Source: Limnanthes douglasii subsp. nivea (lineage: Eukaryota > Streptophyta > Magnoliopsida > Brassicales > Limnanthaceae). From it: DNA of 64,000 nucleotides. Below the pieces are notes generated by a model, which was not told the origin of the DNA, made no database searches, and saw only the letters and a list, made by a program, of their open reading frames with translations. This document shows positions 10,120-22,079 of the stretch, piece by piece (position 1 is the stretch's first letter; each line of letters begins with the position of its first letter). Where the stretch lies: positions 181,740,807-181,804,806 of the forward strand of contig JAUPFV010000004.1 of assembly GCA_036936605.1 (NCBI GenBank). Reading direction: 5' to 3'. The position numbers were made by a program, and so were the translations under genes.

Positions 10120-12815
10120 TCAAAGATATTGAAGCATCTTCCTCTCTTGATCAGAAATTTGATACGTGCTCGACTTTATTCTCTTCATCACCATATAAGG
10201 ACCCTCCCAATTTGGGGCCATCTTTCCAAGTCGTTTATCATTTCTATGGAGGAATACCTTCCTTAAGACTTTTTCACCTTACTTTTACCTTCGAATTATA
10301 CCGACTCCTTATCAAAGTTTGATAATGAGTCATATTCAAATGAGCCCTAACTCTTTTTTCTTCGATTAAATCTAGTTCAGTTCTTTTTTACTCTTTAGTT
10401 ACCTCTTTGAAATATTAAAGTACTCTATAAGAAAGTAAAGTAGATTTTAAAGCGGCAACAAATATTGTTCATAATGAACTTAATAACATCATTTTCTTTT
10501 GTTCCAGACAATAGTTCAGCTTCCGGCCACTTCGAAAAGTAATCCACAACCACAATTATCATTCGACGTCATCCAGAAGCCATAGGCAATGGTCCTACCA
10601 AATCTATTCCCCATATGTCAAAAGGGATAACTTTGAAAATATACATAAGTGGTATTGGTGGTTTGTGAATAGAATAGGAAAACGCTGACAAGTATCACAA
10701 CCTCGAACTAGAACTTTAGCATCATTCATGATTGAAGGCCAATAATACCCTGCAAATAAAACTCGGTGCCTCAAAGACTTGAAACCACAATGCACTGATC
10801 CCCCACCATCATATAACTCAGATAAGATCTCTTGAGACTCTTGTTTTCAAAACCAACGTAACAATGGTCTACATAAATATTTCTTGTATAACATTTCATC
10901 CAATACAACAAAACCATGAGCTTTATATCCTAATTTTTTAGCCAGCTGTGGATCTTGAGATAACATACCCCTTAGTAAAAAATTAAGAATATCATACCTC
11001 CAATCACCTCGAATTGTATCTGAAGTAAAAAATACTTCCTCAACATATTTAAATTGCTATGATCATATCAAAATGAAGGGACTCTTCTGTAAAAATATCC
11101 AAAAATATTCTTATGTATAAGCAATTTTTATAAATAGTAAACAATTGTATTATCTCCTAGATTAATATGCTCTACAATAATTTTGTCAAACAAGAGAGTC
11201 AAATTTCGAAACTCGCATATACACAAAATTAAATGATCCTTCTTAGCCTCGTAAACACCTGCCATATGATATGCCACTAATTGTGAATATGTTTCCAAAC
11301 GAGCTATGGTTTCCCCAAAAATATTTGCAAGCCTTAAAAAAGGCCAATGCAACTTCATACTCTGCATCATTATTTGATGCATGAAAACCAAATATAATAG
11401 CTTGATACATTGCCTCCCCAGAAGGAGAAACCAATTGCACTCATGTACTAGAACCCAAAATACTAGAACTACCATCAATTCGAACCACCCATATCGAATT
11501 TTCTGACAAGTCCTCTTTATCTTTCTCCTCATTTAATCTGCTTGAATGAAATTCAATAAGAAAATCAGTTAGCGCATGAGCCTTAATAGCCATTCAAGGA
11601 GGAAAAATGATATCGAAATCTCCCAACTCTACTGACCCCTTGGTCATCCTTCCAGAAATGTTTGGGCGTTGTAACACATTCTTTATTGGAAAAGAAGTTT
11701 GAACCACAATAATATGAGCTTGAAAATAACGGTGCATTTAACAAGCAACCACCACTAAATCCAAAGACAATTTTCAAGTCTCAAATACCTTTTCTCTAAT
11801 GCTAACAAACTTTTACGAATATAGTAAACTGGCTTCGAAATTTCCTTATCTTCACTTATTAAAACAACACTCACAGCAAAGTCAGAAACAACTATGTATA
11901 AAAACAACTTCCAGTTCGAGGCTTGGAAAATATCTTGGGTGATAAAAAAGTTCCTTAATGCTTGAAAATACTACTTCACCATTCGATGTCCATTCAAACT
12001 CATTTGGTCTTCGTAACAATTGGAAAAAAAAGGAAAACACTTGTTAGAAAACCTCGAAATAAATCGATTAAGGGTGGCTAACCTTCTTCTTAAGAGTTAC
12101 ACCTCCTTAATAGTTCGAGGTGTTGTCATTGAGACTAAAGCCTTCAACTGTTCTAGATTAACGTCTGTCCATTTTTTACTAATAATATATCCCAATAATT
12201 TCCTTGATTGAACTCCAAAAGTAAATTTCACAGGATTTAGCTTTATGTAAATAGCCTTTAAATTTAATAAGCTTCCTTTAAATTCTCAAAGTGCATATCA
12301 TTAGCTAGAATTTTAACCAACATATCGTCAATATATACCTTTACATTTCTCTCAATCTAAAAATAAAAGGCTTTATTCACCGACCTTTGATATGTTGCTC
12401 CAACATTCTTCAACCCAAATGGCATAACTCTATAACAATGTAAGACTTGATCAATGATAAATATAGTGCTTTCTTAGTCTTTTAGATCCATCTGGATCTG
12501 GTTATACTATGCACAAGCATCCAAAAAATATAATTTTATTTCATGAAGTGGAATCAACCAATTGATATATTCGAGGAATAGGAAATGGATCTTTAGGGAA
12601 GGCTCGATTCAAATATGTGAGTCAACACACATTCTCTATTTCCCATTTTTTTTAACCAACTCTAGGTTTGCTGTCGATAAATGATATTGTGCCTCCCCAA
12701 TATATCCGACCCTAGACAAACGATGCACATTTACAATAATAACCTCTGATTTTTCAACATAAAAGGAATATATTTTTTGAATAATTGGCTTGATGCTTGA
12801 TCCTCGGGTTTATGG
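10120..12815 (-). pseudogene. pol remnant of element C (RT, two RNase H, integrase)
   Basis: Read right to left. The N-terminal end of RT lies at about 12815. The RT active site region is at 12310-12350 and still reads VYIDDM. The RNase H equivalent is at 11580-11900. The second RNase H (aRNH) is at 11150-11480 (FHASNNDAEYE, then SQLVAYH in another frame). The integrase HHCC finger is at 10604-10800 (HCGF, AGYYWPSI, CDTCQRF). About 300 bp of the integrase core present in B, including the TTDNGPQF block, are missing near 10440-10480. The C-terminal chromodomain-like segment is at 10140-10320. Frameshifts and stops occur throughout. Confidence 0.8.
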
Positions 12816-12896
12816 TATTGTTGTTGATCGAAGTGTAATAGAATCCATACGACCGAAGATCACTCAGCTTACAATGATAATAATATTGGCTGAAGT

Positions 12897-12953
12897 TGTT
12901 AGAAATCACTATGCAATTTATCATAAATGGTATTATTCGACTTATTCTCAACA
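12897..12953 (-). repeat. 3' LTR of copia 2, with large internal deletion
   Basis: A 57-bp remnant holding only the two termini of the 357-bp LTR, joined after ATAAATGG. It starts TGTTAGAA and ends TCTCAACA. Confidence 0.82.
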
Positions 12954-13039
12954 AATCTTCCCTTTGAGGCAAATATCCTTTCTTCACTATCGACCAAGAA
13001 ACTTCTCTTTGTCTGACTCACCAAATGTCCCTAAGACAT

Positions 13040-15592
13040 TCACTCTATATTCCAAACACCAATCCAATTTACACAATCCATAAAATTTCGAACTAATACT
13101 GCATTTGTCATTATATTTGCTGGATTATCGTGTGTAGACGCTTTCTTCACACTAACAATTCCCTTTGATATTATATCACAAACAAAATGATACCTAACAT
13201 CTATATGCTTTGTACGTTCGTGGTACATCTGGTTCATTGTATGGTGTATGGCGCTTTAACTGTCACAAAAAACTTTTGTAGTAATCCTATCCAAACCCAA
13301 ATCTGCCACCAAACCTTTCAACCAATATTGTCTCTTTAACTTATTTTATTACCGCCATGTACTCTTCCTCTGTTGTAGGAAAAACTACAATAGCTTGTAA
13401 CTGTGCTTTCCAACTGATCGCACTCCCATCTAAAGTAAATACATATCATGTCAGATATTCGTTTATCCACATCACCTGCAAAATCAGAATCAACAAAACC
13501 AACCATTGATCCTAGAATATCATTCAACAATCCACCAATATCAATCTTGTTAAAAGTCAAGCCAACGTTTGTAATATTCTTAAGATACCGAAGTACTAAT
13601 TTCACTACATGCCAACATTATTTCCCAAGACATCCCATGTACCTTCTAACTACACTAACCACATGTAAAATATCATATCATACATGATACTAAAAACTAA
13701 ACTTCATTATAGAACTTTCGACATTTGTTCCAACTCAACCTCATACTACTAACTGCCTTAGGATCAAATATGTTGAATTGTTGTAGTATTTTCTAAATAT
13801 AGCTTTGTTTAGACAAGTGTAATGATCCTACACTTCTGTTCTTGATAATCTCCATACCAAGAATCTTCTTTGCTCTACCCAAATCCTTCATCTCAAACTT
13901 CGCAATAAGATGCTTTTTATCTGCACAATGTGTGACATACTACAAGAAGCAATAAGCATATCATATGGACTTCTCGTGAACCCTTTTGAATCATCTGACA
14001 TCTTTTGATGATACACACAACTATCATCTGACATCTTTTGATGATACACACAACTATCATATGGACTTCTCGTGAACCCTTTTGACACCATGAATGTATT
14101 AAAACATTTATACTATTTCCTAGGTGACTGTTTCAAACCATACAATGACTTTTTCAAAACATAAACCTTGTCCTCCATATTAGGTTTGATAAATCCCTCT
14201 GGTTGTCTCATGTAGGTTCGCTCCTCCAATTCACCATGTGGAAACATAATCTTCACATCTAACTGCTTAACTTCTAAATATTAAAAAACTAACATGGCGA
14301 ACAAAACTCGAATCGAACTATGTTTCATCATTTAAGTCGAATTATTCCCTTTGAGTAAAAACCTTAGCCACCAGTTTGATTCTTATGAAAAGATTCAATC
14401 ACTTCCTCCAGAGCACCAATCCACCGATTTTCCTCTGAACTTGCTAGAGCTTTCCCATAACTACTAGGTTCCTGCATCTCAACTTCTGCAACAACTGACA
14501 AAGCATATGCAACTAGATTCACATACCTTTTTGGAAGTCTAATATCTCTTCTTTCTTTGTCCAATGATATGCTATAAGGTTGTTGTTCTGGTAGGCGCAT
14601 CATCTTCACTATCATCTGATGCTAACGCTTCACCTCCTGATTCTGGATCTACATCAGAACTACTCGAATTATTGGACCTACCGGGAATCGATTCTACTTC
14701 AAGCTTTACCTATTTACTCACAACCGATCCTGATTCGACCATTTCTCATACTTTCTTCTGACTGTCTATCGAAGGAAACTTGTTAAAAGTCGCGTCCCTA
14801 TTGATGAGAAAACCTAGAGACTTTAGAGAGGTACACTATAACCTGTATCCCTTCACTCCAGTATCAAATCTTAGAAATATGCTCCTCTTTGCCCTCGAAT
14901 TAAGCTTACCATCTCTCATATGAGCATACACTGGAAAAATCGAACACCTTCAAATATTCGTAATCAGTTGACTGTCCTTTGATTGCCTGACTGCAATTGT
15001 TCATAACGCCTTCCCCTTCCTCTTAAGTCTGATTTTCCGACTACAACTATCCCAATCCTTTGATTTCAATGCCCCTTTGGCATCTGCTCGCAATAACTTA
15101 TCTTTACCATATATTATGGTATCTACAAAGTTTACATAGGGAGCTGGTAATGATATCAAGATTTACAAATGTTGATCCTCATCGCCAATGTTGATATTAA
15201 TGTTCTCCAAGTCCATTATAATTGATTTAAAATTATCTAAATGTTCAGTTATGGACATACCTTATTTCATTCTGAAATTGTACAAGAGATTTTTCAAGTA
15301 TAACTGGTTTACCGCTGATTTGTCTTAGTAAAGTTCTCCTAACTTCTTCCATACGCATGCAGCAGTCTTCTCACACTAATATCGCGAATAACATTATCTT
15401 TCACACTCATTAAAATCCAGCATATAGCCCTTTCTTGAAAATTTTGCTTCTCCCCTTCATTAATTTCTTCTAGTAACATATTCTCCACAGCCTCCCACAG
15501 TACGAATAAATATTTCAGTTTAATTACTCACAATGCAAAGCTGAATCCCTATCAAAATTTTCAATCTTGTATTTGGTTGTTGTAGACGCCAT
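13040..15592 (-). pseudogene. Copia 2 gag-pol remnant
   Basis: A Tnt1-like coding remnant. Gag starts at 15592 (MASTTTKYKIENFDRD) but meets stops within 25 codons. Further gag sequence is at 15090-15250 (ILISLPAPYVNFVDT, then a KDKLLRADAKGALKSKD match). The integrase C-terminal GYRL-type segment is at 14780-14900. The acidic linker (SSSSDVDPES) and RT start are at 14364-14700 (SYGKALASSEENRWIGALEE). RT sequence with local repeats is at 13888-14250. The RNase H parts are at 13336-13605 (VGFVDSDFAGDVDKR) and 13040-13237 (RTKHIDVRYHFV). The segments are in order but broken by many stops and deletions. Confidence 0.85.
13966..14086 (-). repeat. X-Y-Y-X local repeats in copia 2 RT
   Basis: A 30-bp block X (ATCATATGGACTTCTCGTGA...) at each end flanks two direct copies of a 33-bp block Y (ATCATCTGACATCTTTTGAT...). 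In the minus frame this reads KGFTRSPYD, SCVYHQKMSDD twice, then KGFTRSPYD. Confidence 0.85.
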
Positions 15593-15630
15593 TTTGAAAC
15601 CGTAATTGCAAAACCTAATTTTAAATCCAA

Positions 15631-15643
15631 AGCTCTAATACCA
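15631..15643 (-). promoter_or_regulatory. Primer binding site of copia 2 (initiator tRNA-Met type)
   Basis: On the minus strand it reads TGGTATTAGAGCT, one base off the usual TGGTATCAGAGC. It lies 4 bp inside the 5' LTR. Confidence 0.85.
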
Positions 15644-15647
15644 GTTT

Positions 15648-16004
15648 TGTTAGAATTTACTATGCAATTTATCACAAATGGCTCAAGCACATAACAAAAT
15701 AAAGAATACAAAAGAAAAGAATGCATGATTTAACGTGGTTCGACAAATGTGTACGTCCACGGGCGCCGCTAGAGAAAAGTGTTTCACTATGCTAGAAAAG
15801 GTTACAGATTTTCAGATTATGTTTTGTGTAGTCATAGTAGTCTATTTATAAGGAATATATAAAACTTACTAGATAATTTCCATAATGGGGTCATATATAC
15901 AAAACTATAAGAGGAATTATCAATTACAACTTCATTGTCAATTACACGAACTGTACCGCCAAACATGGTACACTATCAATGCATTATTCGACTAATTCTT
16001 AACA
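15648..16004 (-). repeat. 5' LTR of copia 2 (357 bp)
   Basis: It runs from TGTTAGAA to TTCTTAACA in plus-strand reading, next to the PBS. It is the full-length partner of the shortened LTR at 12897. Confidence 0.85.
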
Positions 16005-16598
16005 GAACTCATTGATAGTCTTCAAGAGAGCGAATAACGTTGAAATTCTATAGAACGACTTAAAGATAATCACGACATGTTGTTGTTAAATCCTCCAGGT
16101 TAACCCAAAGAGGACGTCGATCAGAACCATCATTGAAAGTCTAAATGAAAAAAAAACTCGGAAGTTCCGACTATAAACTTTATAGTGAATCAGGTGCAAA
16201 GACAAATAAAAGATACGAATGAAAAAAAAAACAATTGGGTTCTATATAACCCAAATTCTAGTTGATGGGAGAAATGGTTAATGACAAAACACGAGAAAAG
16301 ATCTTAGTTCTAATACGCACGATAGTATTCGACTAATCTTTTATTTCCACAAAACAATTTTGATCAAAATACTATTATGAATGGTAAAATCGATTACATC
16401 TTCTTATCGAATTTGATCATTCAGTCCACAAACATTCTAAAAATTAATCAAATAATAATTTTTCATGTTAAATACAATAATAGATACAAATAATAAAATA
16501 TATATTAAATTTTTTAACAAAGTTAAATAAATATAAACATATCACATACATAAAAGGACAAAAAAAAAGGTTACACGGATTAAAAATTAAATTAGTCC

Positions 16599-16674
<76 letters not shown>

Positions 16675-17210
16675 TTATAGAATGGTCCTTGAATAAAGTT
16701 TTTTCTTACATGTACTGATGTACATCAGTTTATAGACTTTGGGGTGCTGATATTTTGGTATGTTTGATTTGATGTACATATAGTTTATTGGATACTTATA
16801 ACCTAATTTTCCCATTAGAATGTTGCAAGTAAATAAATGATATTTTGTTTATTACCCTAAAAGAAATCTAAAAATAAGGAATTTAGAACATAACATCATA
16901 TCCACGTATTAAATTCACAGTCAAGCTCATAAGGAGTCAACACCTTTATCTAAAAATGAATATTACTCTCTCTAAATCCATATTTATATTGGTGAGAGTC
17001 AACATTTTTTACTATTCCCCTTAAAATGTAACCTCTCTTTAAATCTAATCTAATCATTAAAGGGGCTTTATTATTATTATTATTAAATATTAATATAATA
17101 ATGTTTATGCTATGAAGATTTGTTTTGTAACGGCCAGTGAACGACTAAAACTAAAGCTAAAACTAAGAGTAGTTTAGTTTAGTCTTGTTTACACTAGAAG
17201 TAGTCAAATT
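16005..17210. other. Intergenic, with (AT)n microsatellite at 16602-16671
   Basis: The first 140 bp may be a further piece of the sequence disrupted by copia 2, because joining it to the 12816-12896 flank gives a short open plus-strand stretch. The rest is AT-rich with a 70-bp perfect AT run at 16602-16671 and no recognisable gene. The right part would be the upstream region of the RING gene. Confidence 0.6.
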
Positions 17211-17868
17211 TATATAAATATTATTTCTGGAAACACCAAGTCTCCTTTAGGTTTGATTTTGAAGCTGCTTGTTGTTTAGATCTTGGAATCTGTTTTGTGT
17301 TGTATGTTTATTTTGTTAGAACACCACACTGGTTTGATTTCACTCTGGTTTTTGTGTAACCATCATCGCCTAATTTCCAGCGCCATTAAATATCGGTGTT
17401 AAACAAACACCTAAATTAAGGATCCCGAAACTGTTTTCTGGTTTCTGGTTTGTGGTTGACGATTTCGAAAGGTGTGTAATATTCTAACACTTCAATCTTA
17501 ATTTGGGCTTTTATTATTACATCTATCTTTTATAATATATATATATACATATATTTTGTTATCGGGTGGTTGATTTATTTCTGATTCTTCTCTTTCATTT
17601 CTTTGCCAATTCTAGAATAAATTGGTTTTTTGTGGGTTGGGTTTGTTGAAATTGGTAATTTTCTTATTTTTCTTTTGGGGTTGATTTTGGGATCAATCAA
17701 TTCTCCACCCATTTTAACAATTGTTGAGATCCTCCTGTGTATTGCCAACGACAATGTCCCTGAATCGGGATCATCAATGACAAGAGTTAAGAGACGGAGA
17801 GAAAAAGAGAAGAAAGCTGTTTTATAATATTTTTTCACAATTGGTATTGGTATTGGTATTGTCGTTAG
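17211..17868 (+). promoter_or_regulatory. Putative promoter and 5' UTR of the RING gene, with a UTR intron
   Basis: A TATATAAAT box is at 17211-17219. A 5' UTR intron is likely: donor GTGTGT at 17472 (after CGAAAG) and acceptor TTAG ending at 17868, directly before the first ATG. If transcription starts about 30 bp after the TATA box, the leader holds one upstream ORF of 32 codons (17304-17402). This is inferred from signals alone, and cDNA would decide it. Confidence 0.5.
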
Positions 17869-20800
17869 ATGAAAATGGCGTCTTCTCAGGTTGAATTTGT
17901 TCCATCTCCTGCCTTCCGGGGTATCCTTAAGGATCATAACCGGCTAAGAGAAAGCAATAACTTCCAGAAAAATTTAAAAGTTTTGGTAAGGGATCATCTT
18001 TACAACTGCGAAGCCGAGAACCGTATCGAATCTTGGGTTGCAAATCAACAGGACAATGTCAATATCAATATCAAAAAGACCGAGGAGGATTCTAAAGCCA
18101 CACGTGTCCAATCGCCAAAACTAGCATCATTCTCTCCAAGGGCACACAACTATAACACATCATCGTCCCACAATTCCTCTAACCGCGGTGCCTCTTCACT
18201 CGTTCAGATATGGGAGGCCAGGCTGCATAAGTCCACCAGCATGAAACAAAACCCCACCAGGAGTGTTTCGGGCATGAGCAATGCTGGTGGATCCAATGAA
18301 GATTCCGATGAGAATGAGGAAACAGATTGGGAAACAAAGTCAGTCCAGAGTGAACCAGCGTCTCTTGCTTTTCTTCAAGGAGAGAAAGAGAGAGTCAAAG
18401 TCGCAGATATCATTAGGAGGCTTAAGAATGATACTGATCAGGCCGTTGGTACCTCCGCCGTTGACTCTCCTCAAGACCAGCGAAGACAAACTAATGAGGT
18501 TGCTTGCTCTCCTAGGATCCGAGGAAGGCAAGCTTTTACTGATCTTCTTATGCATATGGAGCGCGAAAGACACCGCGAGTTGGCTTCTTTGCTTGAACGC
18601 CATACGGTTTCCAAGTTCGCTCAACGCGGACGCATTCAGGTCTTTTTTTTTTTTTTAATGTCAATATTTGTTTATCATATCAATACTATGCTCAAAAACT
18701 TTTACTTATAAATCAACCTAACATATTTATCTCTATCACCTGTAGTCAATGCTCAAGATCAGATGTCTGCCACGCTGCTTGGCAATCCAAGACCGCCTGC
18801 GCTCTAAATCAACACTATCCGATGTCACTCGAGCTTCCCTAGGGTCTACAGTAACGCATAATCTCCGGTATATAATCTAGGATGATAATACCCATTTATA
18901 TTTATTCTAATTTATGTGCCTGTACGATGTAATGGAATCAAGTTTCTTGCCAATTTTAGCAGGGAGAGATTTTCTGCAAGTAGCGAGGCAAAAGCAGCAG
19001 GTGGCAATAATGCTTCTACTCGTGTGGAGGTGGTCGTAAAACATATCGTCGAACCAGAAAGTTTCAGTGAAAAAACTCAGAAAAAGAGCACAAGCATCGT
19101 AAAAAAAGCAGCACTCACTGAAGATAAGCCCGAAGTTGCAAAAGCAGTCTCACAAAGATGCAAAGACCTCGAAGAAGTGGTTTTTGCTACCAAACCTGAG
19201 GTTGGGAAAGTCGTCTCACAGAGATACAAAGACCTTGAAGAAATGGTTATTCCTACCAAACCCGTGGTTGCAAAAGCAGTCTCGCATAGATGCAAAGATC
19301 TCGAAGAAGTGGTTATTGTTACCAAACCTGAGATTGCAAAAGCAGTCTCACAGAGATGCAAAGACCTTGAAGAAGTGGTTATTGCAACCGAGGCCGAGGC
19401 TGCAAAAGAAGTCTCTCAAAGATGCAAAGAGTCCGAACCAGCAAAAGCAGTCTCCCAGAGAAGCAAGAGCCTTGTCGAAGAAGAAGTTATTACAACTAAG
19501 CCAGAGGCTGCAACGGCCGAACCGGTCAAGACAGAAAAAGTAGTTTGCAAAGACCGCAAAGAAACCAAAGATCTCAAACACATAGTGACTGCAGCTAACT
19601 CCTTTATTGCAGAATTATCATCCTTGCAAGCTTTACGTGAAAAAGAAAGAGCTAAAGAGGTAGAAAAAGAAGTGAAGAAGGAGCTAAATCTATATACAGA
19701 ATCTCAACAAGTTGCAGTGACTACAACACTGGACGAGGTTAGCACCCCGCAGCAGCATACAATATTCTTTGACTCGCAAGAAGCTGAAGAAGCGGCAGAA
19801 TCGCCCTATGATTGGTATGAGGCGGAAGGACAAGACTACTATGTAGAAAACAGTTACGACTGGTTTAGCGATATAGCTCGTCCGCGAAGTTATTGGGAAA
19901 ATCTCAGGAAAAGTTGGTATGAGGAGGTCCTAAATACCTCTTCCGAAAAGCAGGAGATACGTCAACTACTAGAAAGGTGCATAAATTCCTTTACTACTTG
20001 AGATAGAATGACAATCCTATATGTGAGTACTAAAGTTTCATTTCATGTACTATACAGAAGAACGGTTTCCAATTTCCTAGCGAGTGATCTTCGAGACAGA
20101 ATCAGCAATTTAATGATTTGTCGTGCACAAATACAAGTAGTCGAAGATCTTGAAGAGAATGATCAAGAAAGATTTAAACAGTGGAAACTATCCGTCGCCC
20201 AAAGAGAAACATGTCACGAAGAAGAGGAGAATGTTAAGGTTACAGTAGAACAAGAACTAGGGGAGCCAGATGAAGAAGACGAAGACGAAGACGAAGACGA
20301 AGATGAAGATGAAGATGAAGATGAGCATGAGGATGAGGATGAAGATGAAGATGAAGAGGAACGAGAACAAATAGGCACACCATATAGTAACCAATATCAA
20401 GGGAGTGCCATCGAGCATTTCCATGAGTCATCTTCGCAATTGTTTTCACCATCTCCAGCGATGAGCTGGAGTTACAGAGATCAAGAAGTTCAGGCAGGAC
20501 CTCTACAATCTCAGTCTCGATTGAGTTACTACAATGATGATCTACGTTCCTCATCGGCGACAGATCGACCTTCGACTGTGAGTTCTTTATACTAACCTTC
20601 CATTATTTAAAATATCATGTTATTAGATCATGACACACAGACAAACTACAGGAAATGGAGATCATATTTGATTTACGAGGGCAAATGCAGCAACTTCAAC
20701 AGGAGATGTTGGAGCTGCGAAAGTCATTAAAATGTTGCATTGATATGCAGGTGAATATTCAGCAATCCACAAACCATCAAAACAATACAGGTGAGGCCTC

Positions 20801-21172
20801 TCTGTCAGTCTCTCCCTCTCTCTCTCTCCCTCATTATCTATATCTTAAAGGATCTTATTACTGATCACATACGATACTATACTTGCAGCTCAAGGAGGCA
20901 GACAGAATTCAGTCGATAGAGCGCCACTGAGACGAAAATGTTGCATTTGCTATGAAGGCCAGGTCGATGCACTAATGTACAGGTATAAAGCAGAAAATAA
21001 AAGGAATTCTGAAAAGTTTGTGTGTTTTTAAGACATGATCCTTTGTATTCGCAGATGCGGACACATGTGCACCTGTTTGAAATGTGCACATGAGTTGCAA
21101 TGGAGCAGCGGAAAGTGTCCTAAATGCCAAACGCCCATAGTGGATGTTGTGCAAGCTTTTATGGACCCATAG
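17869..21172 (+). CDS. RING-finger protein, probable E3 ubiquitin ligase (7 coding exons)
   Basis: Spliced CDS: 17869-18639, 18746-18867, 18963-19976, 20058-20577, 20652-20790, 20889-20982, 21055-21172. All introns are GT-AG and phases agree, giving 925 residues (923 from the second ATG at 17875, MASSQVEFV). The N-terminus is conserved in the Arabidopsis At5g04460/At2g27950-type RING proteins as I remember them. In order: Ser-rich region; RKAFTDLLMHMERERHRELASLLERH-like helix (written GRQAFTDLLMHMERERH here); basic SMLKIRCLPR; five to six 22-residue repeats (exon 3); paired YDWY/YDWF blocks; LLERRTVSNFLASDLRDRI across exons 3-4; an acidic run; a coiled coil (exon 5); and a C-terminal C3HC4-type RING (CCIC, CGHMCTCLKC, CPKC) split over exons 6-7. 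All eight zinc ligands are present. It would transfer ubiquitin; substrate unknown. No lesion seen. Confidence 0.93.
19126..19510 (+). repeat. 66-bp in-frame tandem repeats in RING gene exon 3
   Basis: Units start at 19126, 19192, 19258, 19324 and 19390, each encoding a version of KPEVAKAVSQRCKDLEEVV. A shorter, more diverged sixth copy follows. The units are close enough at DNA level to suggest recent expansion. Confidence 0.95.
20269..20364 (+). repeat. Acidic GA(C/T)GA(A/G) repeat in RING gene exon 4
   Basis: Imperfect GATGAA/GACGAA units encode about 30 consecutive Asp/Glu residues with one His. This is a coding microsatellite likely to vary in length. Confidence 0.95.
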
Positions 21173-21360
21173 ACACTACTTATCCTAATCAACTCAGGAA
21201 ACTCGAAGAGGATAATAAAGTTTCCTTTTCCTAATCACTCACATACAAAAAGAATCGATTTGATTAACTTCACATATATTTTGTATATGTTCTTTAGGAG
21301 GACAAAATGAGATTAAATGTCCTCATATATATCTTTCTTTGTAATAACTTCACCATTGCT
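21173..21360 (+). terminator. Putative 3' UTR and poly(A) signal of the RING gene
   Basis: The first AATAAA after the stop is at 21214-21219, followed by T-rich sequence and TGTATATGT-type elements near 21285. The actual cleavage site is not visible. Confidence 0.45.
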
Positions 21361-22079
21361 TTCTCTTTCTCACAAAATTATCATTCAGTAATCTTTTACT
21401 TTCTGCATGTATTATATCTTAATTTAATTAGTCAACAGGAAGCCTTTTGATAGTTCGTAACTTCTAATATGTATATATGTAATTCCTTTTTCTTATATTC
21501 ATTTTCATCTACAAATGTTATCAAGAGACTCACATATACATAGAAACTCGAGAACCTAAACTCAAAATGGCTATCATTGGCTATCATTCTCTAGTAGAGC
21601 AAGTAGAACACACAACACACTTTTAGATATGCATTCTAGTCCAACGGGTGTTTAAATTTGAGAAATAATTATTTCTCAGACTTCTACTTCCAAGACTCGG
21701 CATCTTTTCCGTTGCTAAATTGTCTTAATGTTGGAATAGTATTTGATTCTGGGATAATTCTGAAGTTTTGTTATAAACAATTTGAGATTGAAATATTTTT
21801 GGTAACTCTCCAAAAATTTTAACCGGATAAAATTATAATTCTCTTTTGAACTTTGAAAATGATTTTTTTTGTGTGTTTTGTCTCTCAGCCAAAAACGAAA
21901 CATATATTTCGACCAAAATATTTCAAACTGTCAAACAGGTTAATTATAAAAAATGGATATCATTTACAAGATCACCTTTGTTATGTAAAAGCGGAAGACT
22001 AGTAACTATAGGTGAGCTTACCGGATAACGATCTTTAGATTAAATTTATTAAATATCTTCTCAATATAATGAGATCGAG
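21361..22079. other. Intergenic, no gene seen
   Basis: AT-rich sequence without coding signal on either strand. Confidence 0.6.

Larger units (their letters stand above)
5390..12896 (-). mobile_element. Element C: decayed Tat-type Ty3/gypsy element, interrupted by a copia insertion
   Basis: The orientation is that of gag-pol (minus). From left to right it has a 3' LTR, an antisense aORF on the plus strand, a tandem-repeat spacer, then pol read leftwards (chromodomain-like end, integrase, aRNase H, RNase H, RT). It shows the same architecture as element B at 54-63 kb and aligns with it by eye through most of pol, but carries far more frameshifts and deletions. A copia element interrupts it at 12897. 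Protease, gag and the 5' LTR were not found to the right of the copia, so this copy is 5'-truncated or too diverged to recognise. Confidence 0.82.
12897..16004 (-). mobile_element. Copia element 2, internally deleted, inserted beside/in element C
   Basis: The ends match as LTR termini: 12897 and 15648 both start TGTTAGAA and continue ACTATGCAATTTATCA, and both copies end in ...TATTCGACT.ATTCT.AACA. The flanks are GAAGT (12892-12896) and GAACT (16005-16009), an imperfect 5-bp target duplication. At 3.1 kb it is shorter than an autonomous copia (about 4.5-5 kb). Protease, most of the integrase core and part of RT are missing. Confidence 0.85.

Noticed and set aside
12790..13083. 97-codon plus-strand ORF
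   Set aside because: Runs across the boundary of element C, the copia 2 LTR remnant and its RNase H; a chance fusion.
19077..19581. Minus-strand ORFs in RING exon 3 with a repeated CETAFA motif
   Set aside because: Mirror of the 66-bp coding repeats; the plus strand has a complete spliced gene.
20240..20554. 104-codon minus-strand ORF with a His/Leu-rich repeat in the RING gene
   Set aside because: Antisense reading of the GAT/GAA acidic repeat in exon 4.
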